A stretch of DNA of 64,000 nt from Tepidibacter hydrothermalis (GCF_029542625.1 NZ_CP120733.1:3534001-3598000); one strand, 5' to 3'. Positions 39,557-48,708 are shown, counted from the stretch's first letter. Numbers and translations are program-made. The notes: generated from the letters alone by a model not told the origin.

Positions 39557-40089
39557 TATGCCTGTTCTATTATACCGTAATCACCTGATTTACGCTTATA
39601 TACTACACTCATTTCATTTGTCTCTGAATCTGTAAATACAAAGAAATTATGTCCTAAAAGCTCCATTTGAAGTATAGCTTCTTCCTCATTCATAGGCTTT
39701 ATACCAAATTTCTTTCTTCTAACTATATTTATTTCAGTATCATCTTCACTTTCAATTGAACTCTCTATATTCTCAAATCTGATACTTGCATTATCTTGAC
39801 TTTTATTTATAAGTTTTGTTTTATATTTTCTAAGTTGTTTACTTAACTTATCTACAACTACATCTATAGCTGCATATAAATTTTCTTCTGAATCCTCAGC
39901 TCTTATTATATTTCCACTTACAGGGATTATAGTTACTTCTATAGTTTGTCTGCTTTTTTTAGCTCTAATAGTAGCTCTAACATCCATATCATTATTAAAG
40001 TATTTGTCTATCTTACCTAACTTTTCTTCTATTGATAATCTAATTCCATCTGTTATTTCGATGTTTTTTCCCACTATAGTTAATTTCAT
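39556..40089 (-). CDS. hpf: Ribosome hibernation promoting factor, long form
   Basis: 177 residues: N-terminal S30AE/YfiA domain (KLTIVGKNIEITDGIRLSIEEKLGKI) that binds the 30S decoding site, and a C-terminal dimerisation domain (KKFGIKPMNEEEAILQMELLGHNFFVF) joining ribosomes as 100S dimers. It is located upstream of secA as in B. subtilis (yvyD). The start ATG follows AAGGGGATGGCTTT. The terminator-like hairpin in its leader may regulate it. Confidence 0.96.
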   Translation of the reverse strand: MKLTIVGKNIEITDGIRLSIEEKLGKIDKYFNNDMDVRATIRAKKSRQTIEVTIIPVSGNIIRAEDSEENLYAAIDVVVDKLSKQLRKYKTKLINKSQDNASIRFENIESSIESEDDTEINIVRRKKFGIKPMNEEEAILQMELLGHNFFVFTDSETNEMSVVYKRKSGDYGIIEQA

Positions 40090-40142
40090 AAAGCCATCCC
40101 CTTCCGTTATATAAACTATTTACTATATTACATAAATAATTA

Positions 40143-40185
40143 TAAAAAAGTCTTTATTATAAAATCTTAAATGTAGACTTCTTTG
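40143..40185 (-). promoter_or_regulatory. Terminator-like hairpin in the hpf leader
   Basis: On the minus strand GAAGTCT and AGACTT flank an AT-rich loop and are followed by TTTTTT. It is located ~55 bases upstream of the hpf start, so transcripts arriving from upstream would be trimmed or attenuated here. Confidence 0.4.
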
Positions 40186-40600
40186 AAATTCATAACGTAA
40201 ATTATATACCACCTTATAAATTTTAAAGTGTATAATTTACTATTCATTATAAAAATATTGGATATTATATATAGGTAGATTTATATAATATATTCTTTAT
40301 AATTTTATTTATGTAAATATTGTTAAATTATATTTATTATAATATAAAATTTGAATTTTAAAAATACTTATTTCAAAATAAATTTTATTAATATTATTTT
40401 ACCCACTAATATCTTATTAAAACAGTTTTTTTAGAATTAAATTAATCATTTTTTATTAAAATTTTACAAATAGGATTCAACCTTATATTTGTAGCAAATT
40501 CAAAAATTCATTCGAGCAAATATTCTATTTGAATTAATTTTAGCTTTATTAAAAGACAAAATAAATTAATATTATACAATATATTAATTTGTTAATATTT
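40186..40600. other. Extremely AT-rich intergenic tract
   Basis: Over 400 bases with hardly any G or C and no coding frame or clear promoter. It directly adjoins the DnaA-box cluster at 40611-40677, so it could serve as an unwinding region. No other structure is seen. Confidence 0.4.
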
Positions 40601-40610
40601 ATAATTAAAG

Positions 40611-40677
40611 TTATCCAAATCTACAGTGGATAACTTTTAACTTCACCTGTGGATAATGTGTATAAACCTGTGAATAA
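40611..40677. promoter_or_regulatory. DnaA-box cluster
   Basis: Four boxes matching TTATCCACA with zero or one mismatch in 67 bases: TTATCCAAA (40611), AGTGGATAA (40625), TGTGGATAA (40648, exact) and TGTGAATAA (40669). Spacings of roughly 14, 23 and 21 bases place some on the same helix face. An adjoining inverted repeat (TTGTGGACTTTT and its complement, 40697-40727) carries two further half-matches. Confidence 0.6.
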
Positions 40678-40826
40678 AGTTTATAACTGCTTTTTAGTTG
40701 TGGACTTTTTTGACAAAAGTCCACAAGGTTGTTAGTTTTTAATTTTTCTAAATTGTCGAACTTTTTAAAAAGCCACTAAAATATTCAAATTTCAACATTT
40801 AAACTAATATATTTACAGTATAATAT

Positions 40827-42330
40827 AAAAAAAAGAGCATCTACATTAAAATGGTACCTATAGATTGGACACATAAAAAAGAGTGTCTAGTTTATAGGTA
40901 CTTTTTTGTGTATAATTATCATTGAATATGGAGGCCTTTAGTATGAGTAAAATTACATTTTCAAAAGACAATATTGAAAGATTAAATAAGAACCCTTATG
41001 TAAAGCGCGTTAGCGAGAAGTCAATAACATACTCTGACGAGTTTAAAATAATGTTTATTGAGGAGTATTTAAGAGGAAGCACACCACGAACTATTTTCAT
41101 TGATGCTGGATTTGACGTTGAAATACTTGGTGTCAAGCGCTATGAACAGGCGGCAGCCAGATGGATAAAAGCGTACAAGAAAGATGGAATTATAGGATTA
41201 AGTGATACTAGAAGAGTGAATTCAGGCAGACCAAGTAATGCTCCAGTTTCAAAGGACGATATTATTAGCAAACAAGAAGCTAAAATAAAACTGCTTGAGG
41301 AACAATTAGAATTGCTAAAAAAGCTCGACGTGACAGAAAGGAGGCTGGTAAACAACTGCGTAAATCTAACAAATAATGAAGTATATGAGTTAATTTTAAA
41401 GACTGTGTCTAAAAAAGATTATTCAGGCACAGTTTCTTATTGCTGCTCAATTTTAGGGGTTTCACGTTCAGGTTATTATCATTATTTAAAGACAGCACCT
41501 TCTAGAACTATAAGGGAGAATGAAGATTTAAAAGCTAGAGATATTATATTAAAGGCTTATAATTATAGAGGTTATAAGAAAGGTTCTAGATCAATTAAAA
41601 TGACACTAGAAAATGAGTTTGGTATTATATACAGTAGAAAAAAAATCCAAAGGATTATGCGAAAATACAGTATAGTATGTCCTATAAGAAAAGCCAATCC
41701 GTATAGAAGAATAGCCAAAGCGACAAAAGAACATAGAGTAGTACCTAATCTGCTACAGAGAAATTTCAAACAGGGTATTCCTGGCAAGGTGCTACTTACT
41801 GATATCACATACATCCCTTACGGGATAAATAAAATGGCATATTTATCAGCTATCAAAGATAGCTCTAGTAACGATATTCTAGCATATCATGTATCTGATC
41901 GAATTACTTTAGATATAGCTACAATTACAATTAAAAAATTAGTTAATACACATAAAGCTGATTTACATGATGAAGCTTTTATCCATTCTGACCAAGGGGT
42001 CCACTATACAAGCCCTAAATTCCAAAAATTACTAAAAAGCCATAATCTAGGACAATCCATGTCTAGACGTGGTAACTGCTGGGATAATGCACCTCAAGAA
42101 TCCTTCTTTGGTCATATGAAGGATGAAGTAGATTTCAAAACATGTTCTACACTTGAAGAAGTAATTAATAAAGTTGATAATTACATGGATTACTATAATA
42201 ATTATAGATGTCAATGGGGATTAAAAAAGATGACTCCTAAACAATTTAGAAATCATCTTTTGAATGCAGCTTAACCCTTTTTTTATAATGTCCTTGACAA
42301 AGGGTCCATTTTACATAGATGCTCTTTTTT
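40827..42330 (+). mobile_element. IS3-family insertion sequence
   Basis: Terminal inverted repeats of ~27 bp: left AAAAGAGCATCTA then ATTAAAATGG, right the complement of the same with a few changes. Between them is a single transposase gene. The flanks carry TAATAT just outside each end, a possible target duplication. The symmetry extends beyond the repeats, so exact ends are uncertain. It lies between the flagellar gene at 42559 and hpf, genes that are adjacent in B. subtilis. Confidence 0.85.
40943..42274 (+). CDS. IS3-family transposase (single ORF)
   Basis: 443 residues. An N-terminal helix-turn-helix module (SDEFKIMFIEEYL), a leucine-zipper-like coil (KLLEEQLELLKKLD), then an HTH_21-like region and the rve integrase core. 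The catalytic residues are Asp287 (LLTDITYIP), Asp350 (HSDQGVHYTS) and Glu386 (PQESFFGHMK), with the 35-residue D-E spacing of IS3. Unusually, both parts are in one continuous frame rather than two frames joined by -1 frameshifting. The start at 40943 follows GGAGGCCTTTAGT. The gene appears intact. Confidence 0.92.
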   Translation: MSKITFSKDNIERLNKNPYVKRVSEKSITYSDEFKIMFIEEYLRGSTPRTIFIDAGFDVEILGVKRYEQAAARWIKAYKKDGIIGLSDTRRVNSGRPSNAPVSKDDIISKQEAKIKLLEEQLELLKKLDVTERRLVNNCVNLTNNEVYELILKTVSKKDYSGTVSYCCSILGVSRSGYYHYLKTAPSRTIRENEDLKARDIILKAYNYRGYKKGSRSIKMTLENEFGIIYSRKKIQRIMRKYSIVCPIRKANPYRRIAKATKEHRVVPNLLQRNFKQGIPGKVLLTDITYIPYGINKMAYLSAIKDSSSNDILAYHVSDRITLDIATITIKKLVNTHKADLHDEAFIHSDQGVHYTSPKFQKLLKSHNLGQSMSRRGNCWDNAPQESFFGHMKDEVDFKTCSTLEEVINKVDNYMDYYNNYRCQWGLKKMTPKQFRNHLLNAA

Positions 42331-42344
42331 TAATATTATAGCTG

Positions 42345-42550
42345 ACCTGATTTTTGACCCCACACTCGCCTGCTGGAGATTTCGCTCGGGTTTGCCTCAC
42401 TACTAACCCTCTCGATTTTGTATCGGCAGGACTTACCTCTAAGCCGCACCATGATCATTAACTCGCTTTTGAATTAACTTACGTGGATCCTTTTGCCTGC
42501 GACTGGCTTGGACTTTCAACCACAGACCTATAATATCAACCACAATATTT
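42345..42550 (-). other. GC-rich structured non-coding block, unidentified
   Basis: About 200 bases with markedly higher GC than its surroundings and no coding frame. On the minus strand it contains TTGAAAGTCC, hairpins CGATacaaaATCG and GGGTT/AACCC, and CCTGC pairing with GCAGG. It looks like a folded RNA, comparable in style to parts of group II introns or the guide RNAs of IS200/IS605-type elements, but I cannot identify it. It lies against the right end of the IS3 element, downstream of the YjfB-like gene. Confidence 0.4.
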
Positions 42551-42558
42551 TATCAAAT

Positions 42559-42756
42559 TTATAATTTGATGTCAATATTATTTCCTAAATGAGGTGTAAC
42601 TGATTTTTCCATAGCTTTAACACTAGTATTCATCATTTCATTAATCATATTCGATTTCTGATCTGATGAATTCATTGCCATTTTCATAACAGAAAGACTT
42701 ACTTGTTGTGCAAGCTTGGCTTGGCTAAGACCAATTGACATAGCTCCAATATCCAT
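42559..42756 (-). CDS. YjfB-like putative motility protein
   Basis: 65 residues, helical, with MDIGAMSIGLSQAKLAQQVSLSVMKMAM, matching the YjfB family (putative motility protein), whose members lie in SigmaD regulons. It is the last gene of the flaG-fliD-fliS-FlgN/FliT-like series. The start ATG follows AAGGAGGAGACTGT. Function unknown. Confidence 0.75.
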   Translation of the reverse strand: MDIGAMSIGLSQAKLAQQVSLSVMKMAMNSSDQKSNMINEMMNTSVKAMEKSVTPHLGNNIDIKL

Positions 42757-42770
42757 ACAGTCTCCTCCTT

Positions 42771-43271
42771 TTATTTTTTATTATCTATAAATACGCCTTG
42801 AGCATGATTATATTTATTGTTATATCCTTTATAAGCTCTTACATTTTTACTTAAAGATTTCATCTCTTTTTTTACATTACTTAATTCTTGTTTTACTTTA
42901 TCAAATTCTTTTTTTACATTTTGATTATTTCCCTTATCTAAATTATCTATATCTTTCGTAACACTTAATATATCTTCTATAGTTTGCTTTAAATGCTTGA
43001 TATTAGGATATTTTTGTGTGTCTATATCTTCAAGAGAAATTATTCCTAAACTCTCTTTTATATTTATATATGCTGAATAAAATTTCTTATCTAGTTTGTC
43101 TATTTCATCTATTTTTTCTTGTTTCTTTTCTATATTTTCAAGAAGAGAATCTGTGTTGGAATTTTTTATATGAATACCTTGTATTTTAGTTATATCGTAT
43201 ACCTCACTCATTAGATGGTACTTAATTTCACTAGTTTGAATTAAAATATCTATTAATTCATTTACGCTCAT
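42771..43271 (-). CDS. FlgN/FliT-like flagellar chaperone candidate
   Basis: 166 residues, entirely helical with Lys/Glu-rich coiled-coil stretches (residues ~35-65 and ~110-140). Sequence similarity to known families is weak, but the N-terminal pattern resembles FlgN-type chaperones. It sits where B. subtilis has fliT, immediately after fliS. It probably escorts FliD or hook-associated proteins (inference from position). The start ATG follows AGTAGGTAATTTTA. Confidence 0.6.
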   Translation of the reverse strand: MSVNELIDILIQTSEIKYHLMSEVYDITKIQGIHIKNSNTDSLLENIEKKQEKIDEIDKLDKKFYSAYINIKESLGIISLEDIDTQKYPNIKHLKQTIEDILSVTKDIDNLDKGNNQNVKKEFDKVKQELSNVKKEMKSLSKNVRAYKGYNNKYNHAQGVFIDNKK

Positions 43272-43280
43272 TAAAATTAC

Positions 43281-43661
43281 CTACTTTCCTTGTCTAGCTA
43301 ACTTCATAGCTTCTTTCCAAGTGTCTCTAAATTCAACTACAAACTCTTTAACTTCTTCAAGTATAGACTTGTCCTTTTTTAGATTAGCATCTATAAGTCT
43401 TGTATGCAAATAGTCATATATTAATCTTAAATTATTAGATATTTCATAGTTCATATCTAATGTTATATTAAGTTCATTTATAATATTTTGAGCTTTTAAT
43501 ATATTTGTATTCGACTTTTGAATATCTTTTTCATCTATAGCAATCATTGCTATATTTATGAATTTAATACAACCCTCGTATAATTTTAGCGTTAACTCTT
43601 CTGGAGTAGATGTATTAACTGCTTGACGCTTGTATTGAGCGTATGGATTTTTCATAGCCAT
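43281..43661 (-). CDS. fliS: Flagellin export chaperone FliS
   Basis: 126 residues, canonical: NPYAQYKRQAVNTSTPEELTLKLYEGCIKFI and the conserved NNLRLIYDYLHTRLIDAN segment. It binds newly made flagellin and delivers it to the export gate via FlhA, and in FliW/CsrA systems it competes for flagellin. It lies between fliD and the FliT-like gene, as in B. subtilis. Confidence 0.95.
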   Translation of the reverse strand: MAMKNPYAQYKRQAVNTSTPEELTLKLYEGCIKFINIAMIAIDEKDIQKSNTNILKAQNIINELNITLDMNYEISNNLRLIYDYLHTRLIDANLKKDKSILEEVKEFVVEFRDTWKEAMKLARQGK

Positions 43662-43688
43662 ATTTAATTCCCCCCTTAAAAAATATTT

Positions 43689-45668
43689 CTAACCTAATTG
43701 AGATGCCAACCACGAACTTTGAGAATTCATCTTATTCATAGCAGTCTCCATAGCTGCATACTTTTTATAATAAGCACTTTCTTTTTTTGCTAATCTAGAA
43801 TTCTCACTTATTATTTGTTTTTCTAAGTTCATTAAATCTTTATCAAGTAAACTCTTAGAACCACTCTTAGTAACAAAGTCTATAAGTATATTAGATTTTA
43901 CTTTTCTATAAAGATCTGAGTTTTCTCCTGTTCCAGATTTATCTATTATGCCCTTCATTCCATCCGTAATATCGTCAAAAAGTCTAGTTATAAGTCCTGT
44001 TTCTGCTCTTTTTTCAGCTCTTAGATTATTCTTTTCATCTGATGAAGATGCACTGTTTATACTAGACTCAGTTATATCAGATTTACTAAAGAATAAATCC
44101 ATAACTCCATCTACATCGTTTTGAATAGCCTCTTTTAATTTATCTTCATCTATCTTCAACTTTCCTTTATCTTGGTATTTACCAGTAGTTATACCAACTT
44201 GAGATATATGAGAATATCCTGTTAGCTTTCCATTATCAGGTTCCTTATTAGCATGTTTAGTGTAATCAGTATAAACACTTTCATAAAGTCCTGTTCTTGT
44301 TGAATTTAATATTCTAGTTATATGTTCATCATTTCTTAAAAGACCAGATTTCGCTTTATCTTCCCATAGTTTAACTGTATCTTTATCATCCATAGCCTTT
44401 TTTTCTTCAGCAGTTAAAGGCTTATAGTCTCTATATACCTTTTCAGATGTCTTCTTATTTAGCTTATCAATAAGTTCGTTATATTTATCTACAAATCCTT
44501 TTATTTTATCATAAACAGCATCTACATCGGTATCAACACTTATGTTATATTCTTTAATATCATTTTCTGGGTCAGATTTCAAATCAATACTGATTCCATT
44601 TATAGTAAATTGATTTGAAGAATATGTTATATCCTCAGCTCCATCAAAATCTATTATAGCATCTTGGCCTTTAAGATTATTTTCAACTCCAGATAATCCT
44701 AAATTAGATTTTAAGAACCCTGCTTCATCTTCTATTTTTAAATCAATATTTTTCGATGCTTCTATTTTGAATATATCCCCTTCAGCTTTTGTTTCATCAT
44801 ACGTAACTGCCAATCCATCTATCTTATTAATTTCAGCTTCTAACGCATCCAATTTATCCGTTTTCAATAATGTAATATCATTTCCACCTATTGTAAATTT
44901 ATATTTTCCATCTGCATCCCAATAAGAATCTGGTATTAAATCGCCCAGAGTTTCATTTTTCAAAGCCTTATTACTTTCCACTGACCCATCTTTGTTTATC
45001 TTAAGTCTATCTTCCATACCAAGGTTCAATTTACCATTTATTATATTACCGCTATCAGAAGTAACCTTTATTTGAGATTTTTCACCTGTTTTTTCAGTTG
45101 ATAAGAAAAACCTCTTAGATCCTAAATCATAGCTCGCTTTAAGTCCTAAAGAGTCTCCATCCTTGTTAACAGCTGAGTTTATTTTTGTTGCTAAAGTATC
45201 AGGTGTATCATCTTTTGTATAATTTACAGTTACAGTCTTTTCAGTTCCATCTACATCTACTTTAAATTCAATACTTCCATCTTTATCAAACTTATCATTA
45301 GTAACATCACTTTTACTTGCTACATTTACCCCTTTTGCAAGTTGTTTAACCCTCATTTTATGGTTTCCTTCAACTGCTCCAGCTCTAGCACTTACTTTAA
45401 ATATATCCTCATCTGATGATGAAGCACTTTTAAGCCAAGAAGCTCCACTTACAGTTCCTGATATACCAATATCTAAATCTTTCTTAGTATCTATTATAAA
45501 ATTTGCAAAATCTTTATTAACATCGTTATAGGCTTCTTGAGTCCACAACTTTGTCTGTTTTTGTTGATTATATTTATTAAGTCTTACTTTTTCAGCATCC
45601 ATAAGCTGTTTTACCATTGTATCTGTATCCATCCCTGATGCTAATCCACCTATTCTCATTGGTGACAT
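43689..45668 (-). CDS. fliD: Flagellar filament capping protein FliD
   Basis: 659 residues. The N-terminal signature MRIGGLASGMDTDTMVKQLMDAEK and the C-terminal coiled region (ENSRLAKKESAYYKKYAAMETAMNKMNSQ) frame variable D2-D4 cap domains. It polymerises at the filament tip and directs flagellin folding. It is encoded 13 bases after flaG and 27 before fliS. The start ATG follows AAGGGGGAATTTAA. Confidence 0.97.
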   Translation of the reverse strand: MSPMRIGGLASGMDTDTMVKQLMDAEKVRLNKYNQQKQTKLWTQEAYNDVNKDFANFIIDTKKDLDIGISGTVSGASWLKSASSSDEDIFKVSARAGAVEGNHKMRVKQLAKGVNVASKSDVTNDKFDKDGSIEFKVDVDGTEKTVTVNYTKDDTPDTLATKINSAVNKDGDSLGLKASYDLGSKRFFLSTEKTGEKSQIKVTSDSGNIINGKLNLGMEDRLKINKDGSVESNKALKNETLGDLIPDSYWDADGKYKFTIGGNDITLLKTDKLDALEAEINKIDGLAVTYDETKAEGDIFKIEASKNIDLKIEDEAGFLKSNLGLSGVENNLKGQDAIIDFDGAEDITYSSNQFTINGISIDLKSDPENDIKEYNISVDTDVDAVYDKIKGFVDKYNELIDKLNKKTSEKVYRDYKPLTAEEKKAMDDKDTVKLWEDKAKSGLLRNDEHITRILNSTRTGLYESVYTDYTKHANKEPDNGKLTGYSHISQVGITTGKYQDKGKLKIDEDKLKEAIQNDVDGVMDLFFSKSDITESSINSASSSDEKNNLRAEKRAETGLITRLFDDITDGMKGIIDKSGTGENSDLYRKVKSNILIDFVTKSGSKSLLDKDLMNLEKQIISENSRLAKKESAYYKKYAAMETAMNKMNSQSSWLASQLG

Positions 45669-45681
45669 TTAAATTCCCCCT

Positions 45682-46044
45682 TTACCCTCTTTTATCTACA
45701 AATATACCTGCTTTTTCACACATTTCTGCAATCATATCAACTATATTTTCTGGTGGAAGCTCTTTTATTACTTCATCAGTATCATTATCTACAATTTTTA
45801 TCATAATCTCTTTAGTTTTCTCATGTATAGAAAATTTAAGATGACTATTTGCACCTACTAGATCTTTATTTGCTTTTTCAACAGCCTCTATTAATTTTTT
45901 TTCTCCTGGAAAAGATACATTCTCTTCCTTCTTCTCAGATTGTTTTACTACATCTTCTTTGCCTTGAGATATTTTTGGTGATTTATGTATTTCTGATTTA
46001 ACTCCTGTAAATTGCTTTTCAACCATAGACGAATCTATTCTCAT
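45682..46044 (-). CDS. flaG: FlaG family protein
   Basis: 120 residues: a disordered Lys/Glu/Gln-rich N-terminal half and the conserved C-terminal FlaG fold (NSHLKFSIHEKTKEIMIKIVD, EVIKELPPENIVDMIAEM). FlaG family members affect filament length. It heads the fliD operon behind a SigmaD promoter at 46081-46108. Confidence 0.93.
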   Translation of the reverse strand: MRIDSSMVEKQFTGVKSEIHKSPKISQGKEDVVKQSEKKEENVSFPGEKKLIEAVEKANKDLVGANSHLKFSIHEKTKEIMIKIVDNDTDEVIKELPPENIVDMIAEMCEKAGIFVDKRG

Positions 46045-46080
46045 AAAAAAACACGCTCCTCATAATTTCTTATAATCTAT

Positions 46081-46108
46081 TTATCGGTAAACAATTGTTT
46101 TAAGTTTA
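46081..46108 (-). promoter_or_regulatory. SigmaD promoter of flaG-fliD
   Basis: TAAA-N16-ACCGATAA on the minus strand, about 37 bases before the start codon. Confidence 0.8.
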
Positions 46109-46320
46109 TATTATATATTTAAATATCAACATAATTCCTAATAAATATTTATAGCATTTTCTAAAGTAATTCTATCGGTACCTAATATTTAGTTTTGCAT
46201 CTTCATTCTATAAGAAAATGTTTATTAAATATTACCAATATCTAGTATGATTTTTTATAAAATTCTCTTTATTTCAAATATTCTTAATGTGAATAGTATC
46301 ATTTATAATATTCTATATAC
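46109..46320. other. Intergenic, no further structure
   Basis: AT-rich sequence between the flaG promoter and the terminator of the acyltransferase gene. No coding frame or clear site is seen. Confidence 0.4.
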
Positions 46321-46353
46321 AAAAAAGCACTAGTAGTTTTTTCTACTAATGCC
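46321..46353 (-). terminator. Terminator after the acyltransferase
   Basis: GCATTAGTAG pairs with CTACTAGTGC around A6 on the minus strand, followed by TTTTTTG. Confidence 0.75.
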
Positions 46354-46401
46354 TATTTATTAGTCATATTATATAAATTAACTAGATACTTTTATATTTA
46401 T

Positions 46402-47463
46402 CTAGTTTTTTAATTTTTCATAATTATTTAAACATCTAGTTATTTCTTTTTTCCATTGTATATATGCTGGAATAATATCTGATACTACACTTTCTTTTAG
46501 CTTCTCAATATCATTTTCTCTATAATACTTTAATATGTTATCAAAAAAAGTATTTAAGTTATTTGTAACATATTCAATTTTATTCTCTATACATTCCTTT
46601 TTAATTGAATCTAACGAATTCCCTACAATTAATATATTATCTAATACTTTAACCAAAATATTAATTATCTCTTCACAATCTTTTAAACTAATGTTTTCTT
46701 TTATATAATTAAATTGTTCTTCAATGAAGTTTAATGATTTTTCAACTGTTTTTACGGATATATCATCTTGATTTTTAGATGTTTCCGGCATTTCCCATTT
46801 TCTTTTATATTTTTCCTCTATATTTTTCTTTTTAACTTCTTCAATTTTTTCATAATCATATCCATTAAAAATTCCTCTATTAGTTAATATTTCTTGTAAT
46901 AAGTCGTAATTATCCTTAACATTTATCCAATGATCAATTCTATAATCATATATCTTAATTATTTTTGCTGGAACACCTCCGACTACAGAATGACTAGGAA
47001 CATCTTTAACCACTACACCATTAGCAGCTACAACCGCACCATACCCAATAGTAATATCTCCTATTACTCTTGCTCCAGCTCCTATCCATGCTCCCTCTTT
47101 AATTGTAACTTTATTATTTTTTTTCATAAATCCTTGCAAAGATATTGGTACATCTATTAAAGAATATTCATGGCTATTATCTGAAATATACACATTTGGA
47201 CCAATAAGAACAAAATTCTCTATCTCTATTTGATTATACGCCTGAATAATAGTATTTATATTTATAAAAACATCACTATGTATTTTTATATTCCAATCTA
47301 CTTTAGTATTAAATACTTCCCTATTAACACTTATTCGTACGCCATCCCATATTTCATTACCATCACCAATATAAATACGTTTAGCTTTTGAAAAACTAGC
47401 TTTTTCTGATATATTATTATTTTGTCCAAAATTCAAAAAGTAAACTTTCATCTCTTCATTCAT
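46402..47463 (-). CDS. Hexapeptide-repeat acyltransferase with helical tail
   Basis: 353 residues. Residues ~30-165 form a left-handed beta-helix with hexapeptide turns (IGDITIGYGAVVAANGVVVKDVPSHSVVGGVPAKIIK) and the catalytic-type NSHEYS histidine region, as in sugar O-acetyltransferases. The C-terminal ~150 residues are helical, unassigned and unusual for the family. It lies between flaG and a flagellin lysine methylase, so it may modify filament glycans (inference). It follows fliB copy 1 by 21 bases. Confidence 0.75.
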   Translation of the reverse strand: MNEEMKVYFLNFGQNNNISEKASFSKAKRIYIGDGNEIWDGVRISVNREVFNTKVDWNIKIHSDVFININTIIQAYNQIEIENFVLIGPNVYISDNSHEYSLIDVPISLQGFMKKNNKVTIKEGAWIGAGARVIGDITIGYGAVVAANGVVVKDVPSHSVVGGVPAKIIKIYDYRIDHWINVKDNYDLLQEILTNRGIFNGYDYEKIEEVKKKNIEEKYKRKWEMPETSKNQDDISVKTVEKSLNFIEEQFNYIKENISLKDCEEIINILVKVLDNILIVGNSLDSIKKECIENKIEYVTNNLNTFFDNILKYYRENDIEKLKESVVSDIIPAYIQWKKEITRCLNNYEKLKN

Positions 47464-47484
47464 AACACTCTCTCCTAAATCATG

Positions 47485-48708
47485 TTAATCCTTTATAAGT
47501 ATTGACATATATCCCATTGTCGTATAATTATTTTTATTTAACAACTCCAATACATAATTCAAATATTTATTATCATGTTCAATTACTTTATCAAAGGATT
47601 GAATAAACTTTAGTACTATATCTAAATTGAAATTCTCTTCATAATATCCTGCTATACCTATTAACTGCATTTTCATAAGTGAATAATGAACTACTAGCAT
47701 TATATAATTTTCAAAAATAGTTTTGTATCTTCCAAAAGGAAATACAGTTCTAAACATATAATTCACTAGATAATTTTCTAATACATATGAATATTTTTTT
47801 AAAAGAGGATTATAATATTCTTCTAATGCATTTTTGTACCTTTCTCCTATAACTTCTTTCCTATCATCATTAGTATAATTTATACCATGCAGAAATGTTG
47901 AAAAATGCTGCCAATATTTTTCGTTATTAACACCTAAAAATATTTTTTCATCAGCTAATTCTTTTAAAAGCTCCATTTGTATAGTATTCTTTGAAGGTAT
48001 CCTTGCTAAAGTTTTTTTGAAATCTCCATTTATAATCAATTCTGTATATAAATCTATAGCCTCTACAATTTTATTACTATCATTGTTTTCTATTAATTCA
48101 TCTATTTTTTTATAAAATAAGCCTAAAATTATCAATCTTTCCCACAATTCATAATCTCTACTTTTCATAATTTGCATTGAAAAAGTCCTAATTTCCCAAA
48201 AATATTTAATTGGTTTCCCTTCAAAATCAATATTATTTATAACATTTCTTGTCTCATAATCTTCTTCTAATTCCTTAAATGATATTCCCTCTTCATTTAA
48301 TAATGCTATTCTAGCTGCTTCAGGACATGATAAAGTTAATGATTTTTCAATAGTTCCATCAACTAGATTAGATATTCTTGGATAAGTAGCACAAGTATTT
48401 GAAAGATACGAAGATCCTAACTTTGACTGTATACCACAAAGCTTAGTTTCATCCAAAAATGGACACATTCCATCTTTAGATAATTTTATTTTAGAATATG
48501 ATAATTCTGATGAGTTTGAGCGATTTCGGGAAATATTTCTTTTAAACTCTCTTTTTAAATTTATATCATTTATTTTCTCATATTTTTTATGTGTTTTACG
48601 ATCTATAGTAATTCTCCAGCCTGCGCAACAAGTATCTTCACAGCTTGAACCAATACATTTAAATTTTTCCATATAGCTTGGTACAAATATTTTTCTAATT
48701 TTACCCAT
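47485..48708 (-). CDS. fliB: Flagellin lysine-N-methylase, copy 1
   Basis: 407 residues. The N-terminal cysteine motif FKCIGSSCEDTCCAGWRI is diagnostic for FliB, with further Cys in DGMCPFLDETKLCGI, CATYPR and LSCPEAAR, presumably a metal cluster. FliB methylates surface lysines of flagellin. The start at 48708 (MGKIRK) follows GAGGTGAATAGT; the extension to 48729 is unlikely. It lies just past the 560-residue flagellin, on the same strand, after that gene's terminator. A closely similar gene is at 51554-52801. Confidence 0.9.
   Translation of the reverse strand: MGKIRKIFVPSYMEKFKCIGSSCEDTCCAGWRITIDRKTHKKYEKINDINLKREFKRNISRNRSNSSELSYSKIKLSKDGMCPFLDETKLCGIQSKLGSSYLSNTCATYPRISNLVDGTIEKSLTLSCPEAARIALLNEEGISFKELEEDYETRNVINNIDFEGKPIKYFWEIRTFSMQIMKSRDYELWERLIILGLFYKKIDELIENNDSNKIVEAIDLYTELIINGDFKKTLARIPSKNTIQMELLKELADEKIFLGVNNEKYWQHFSTFLHGINYTNDDRKEVIGERYKNALEEYYNPLLKKYSYVLENYLVNYMFRTVFPFGRYKTIFENYIMLVVHYSLMKMQLIGIAGYYEENFNLDIVLKFIQSFDKVIEHDNKYLNYVLELLNKNNYTTMGYMSILIKD

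Noticed and set aside
40600-40740. Chromosomal replication origin
   Set aside because: The DnaA-box cluster is real, but dnaA, dnaN or rpmH are absent and the genes around it are hpf and flagellar genes, so calling it oriC is not justified.
42345-42550. tmRNA, 6S RNA, SRP RNA or RNase P RNA
   Set aside because: The expected conserved blocks of each are missing, so the block is left unidentified.
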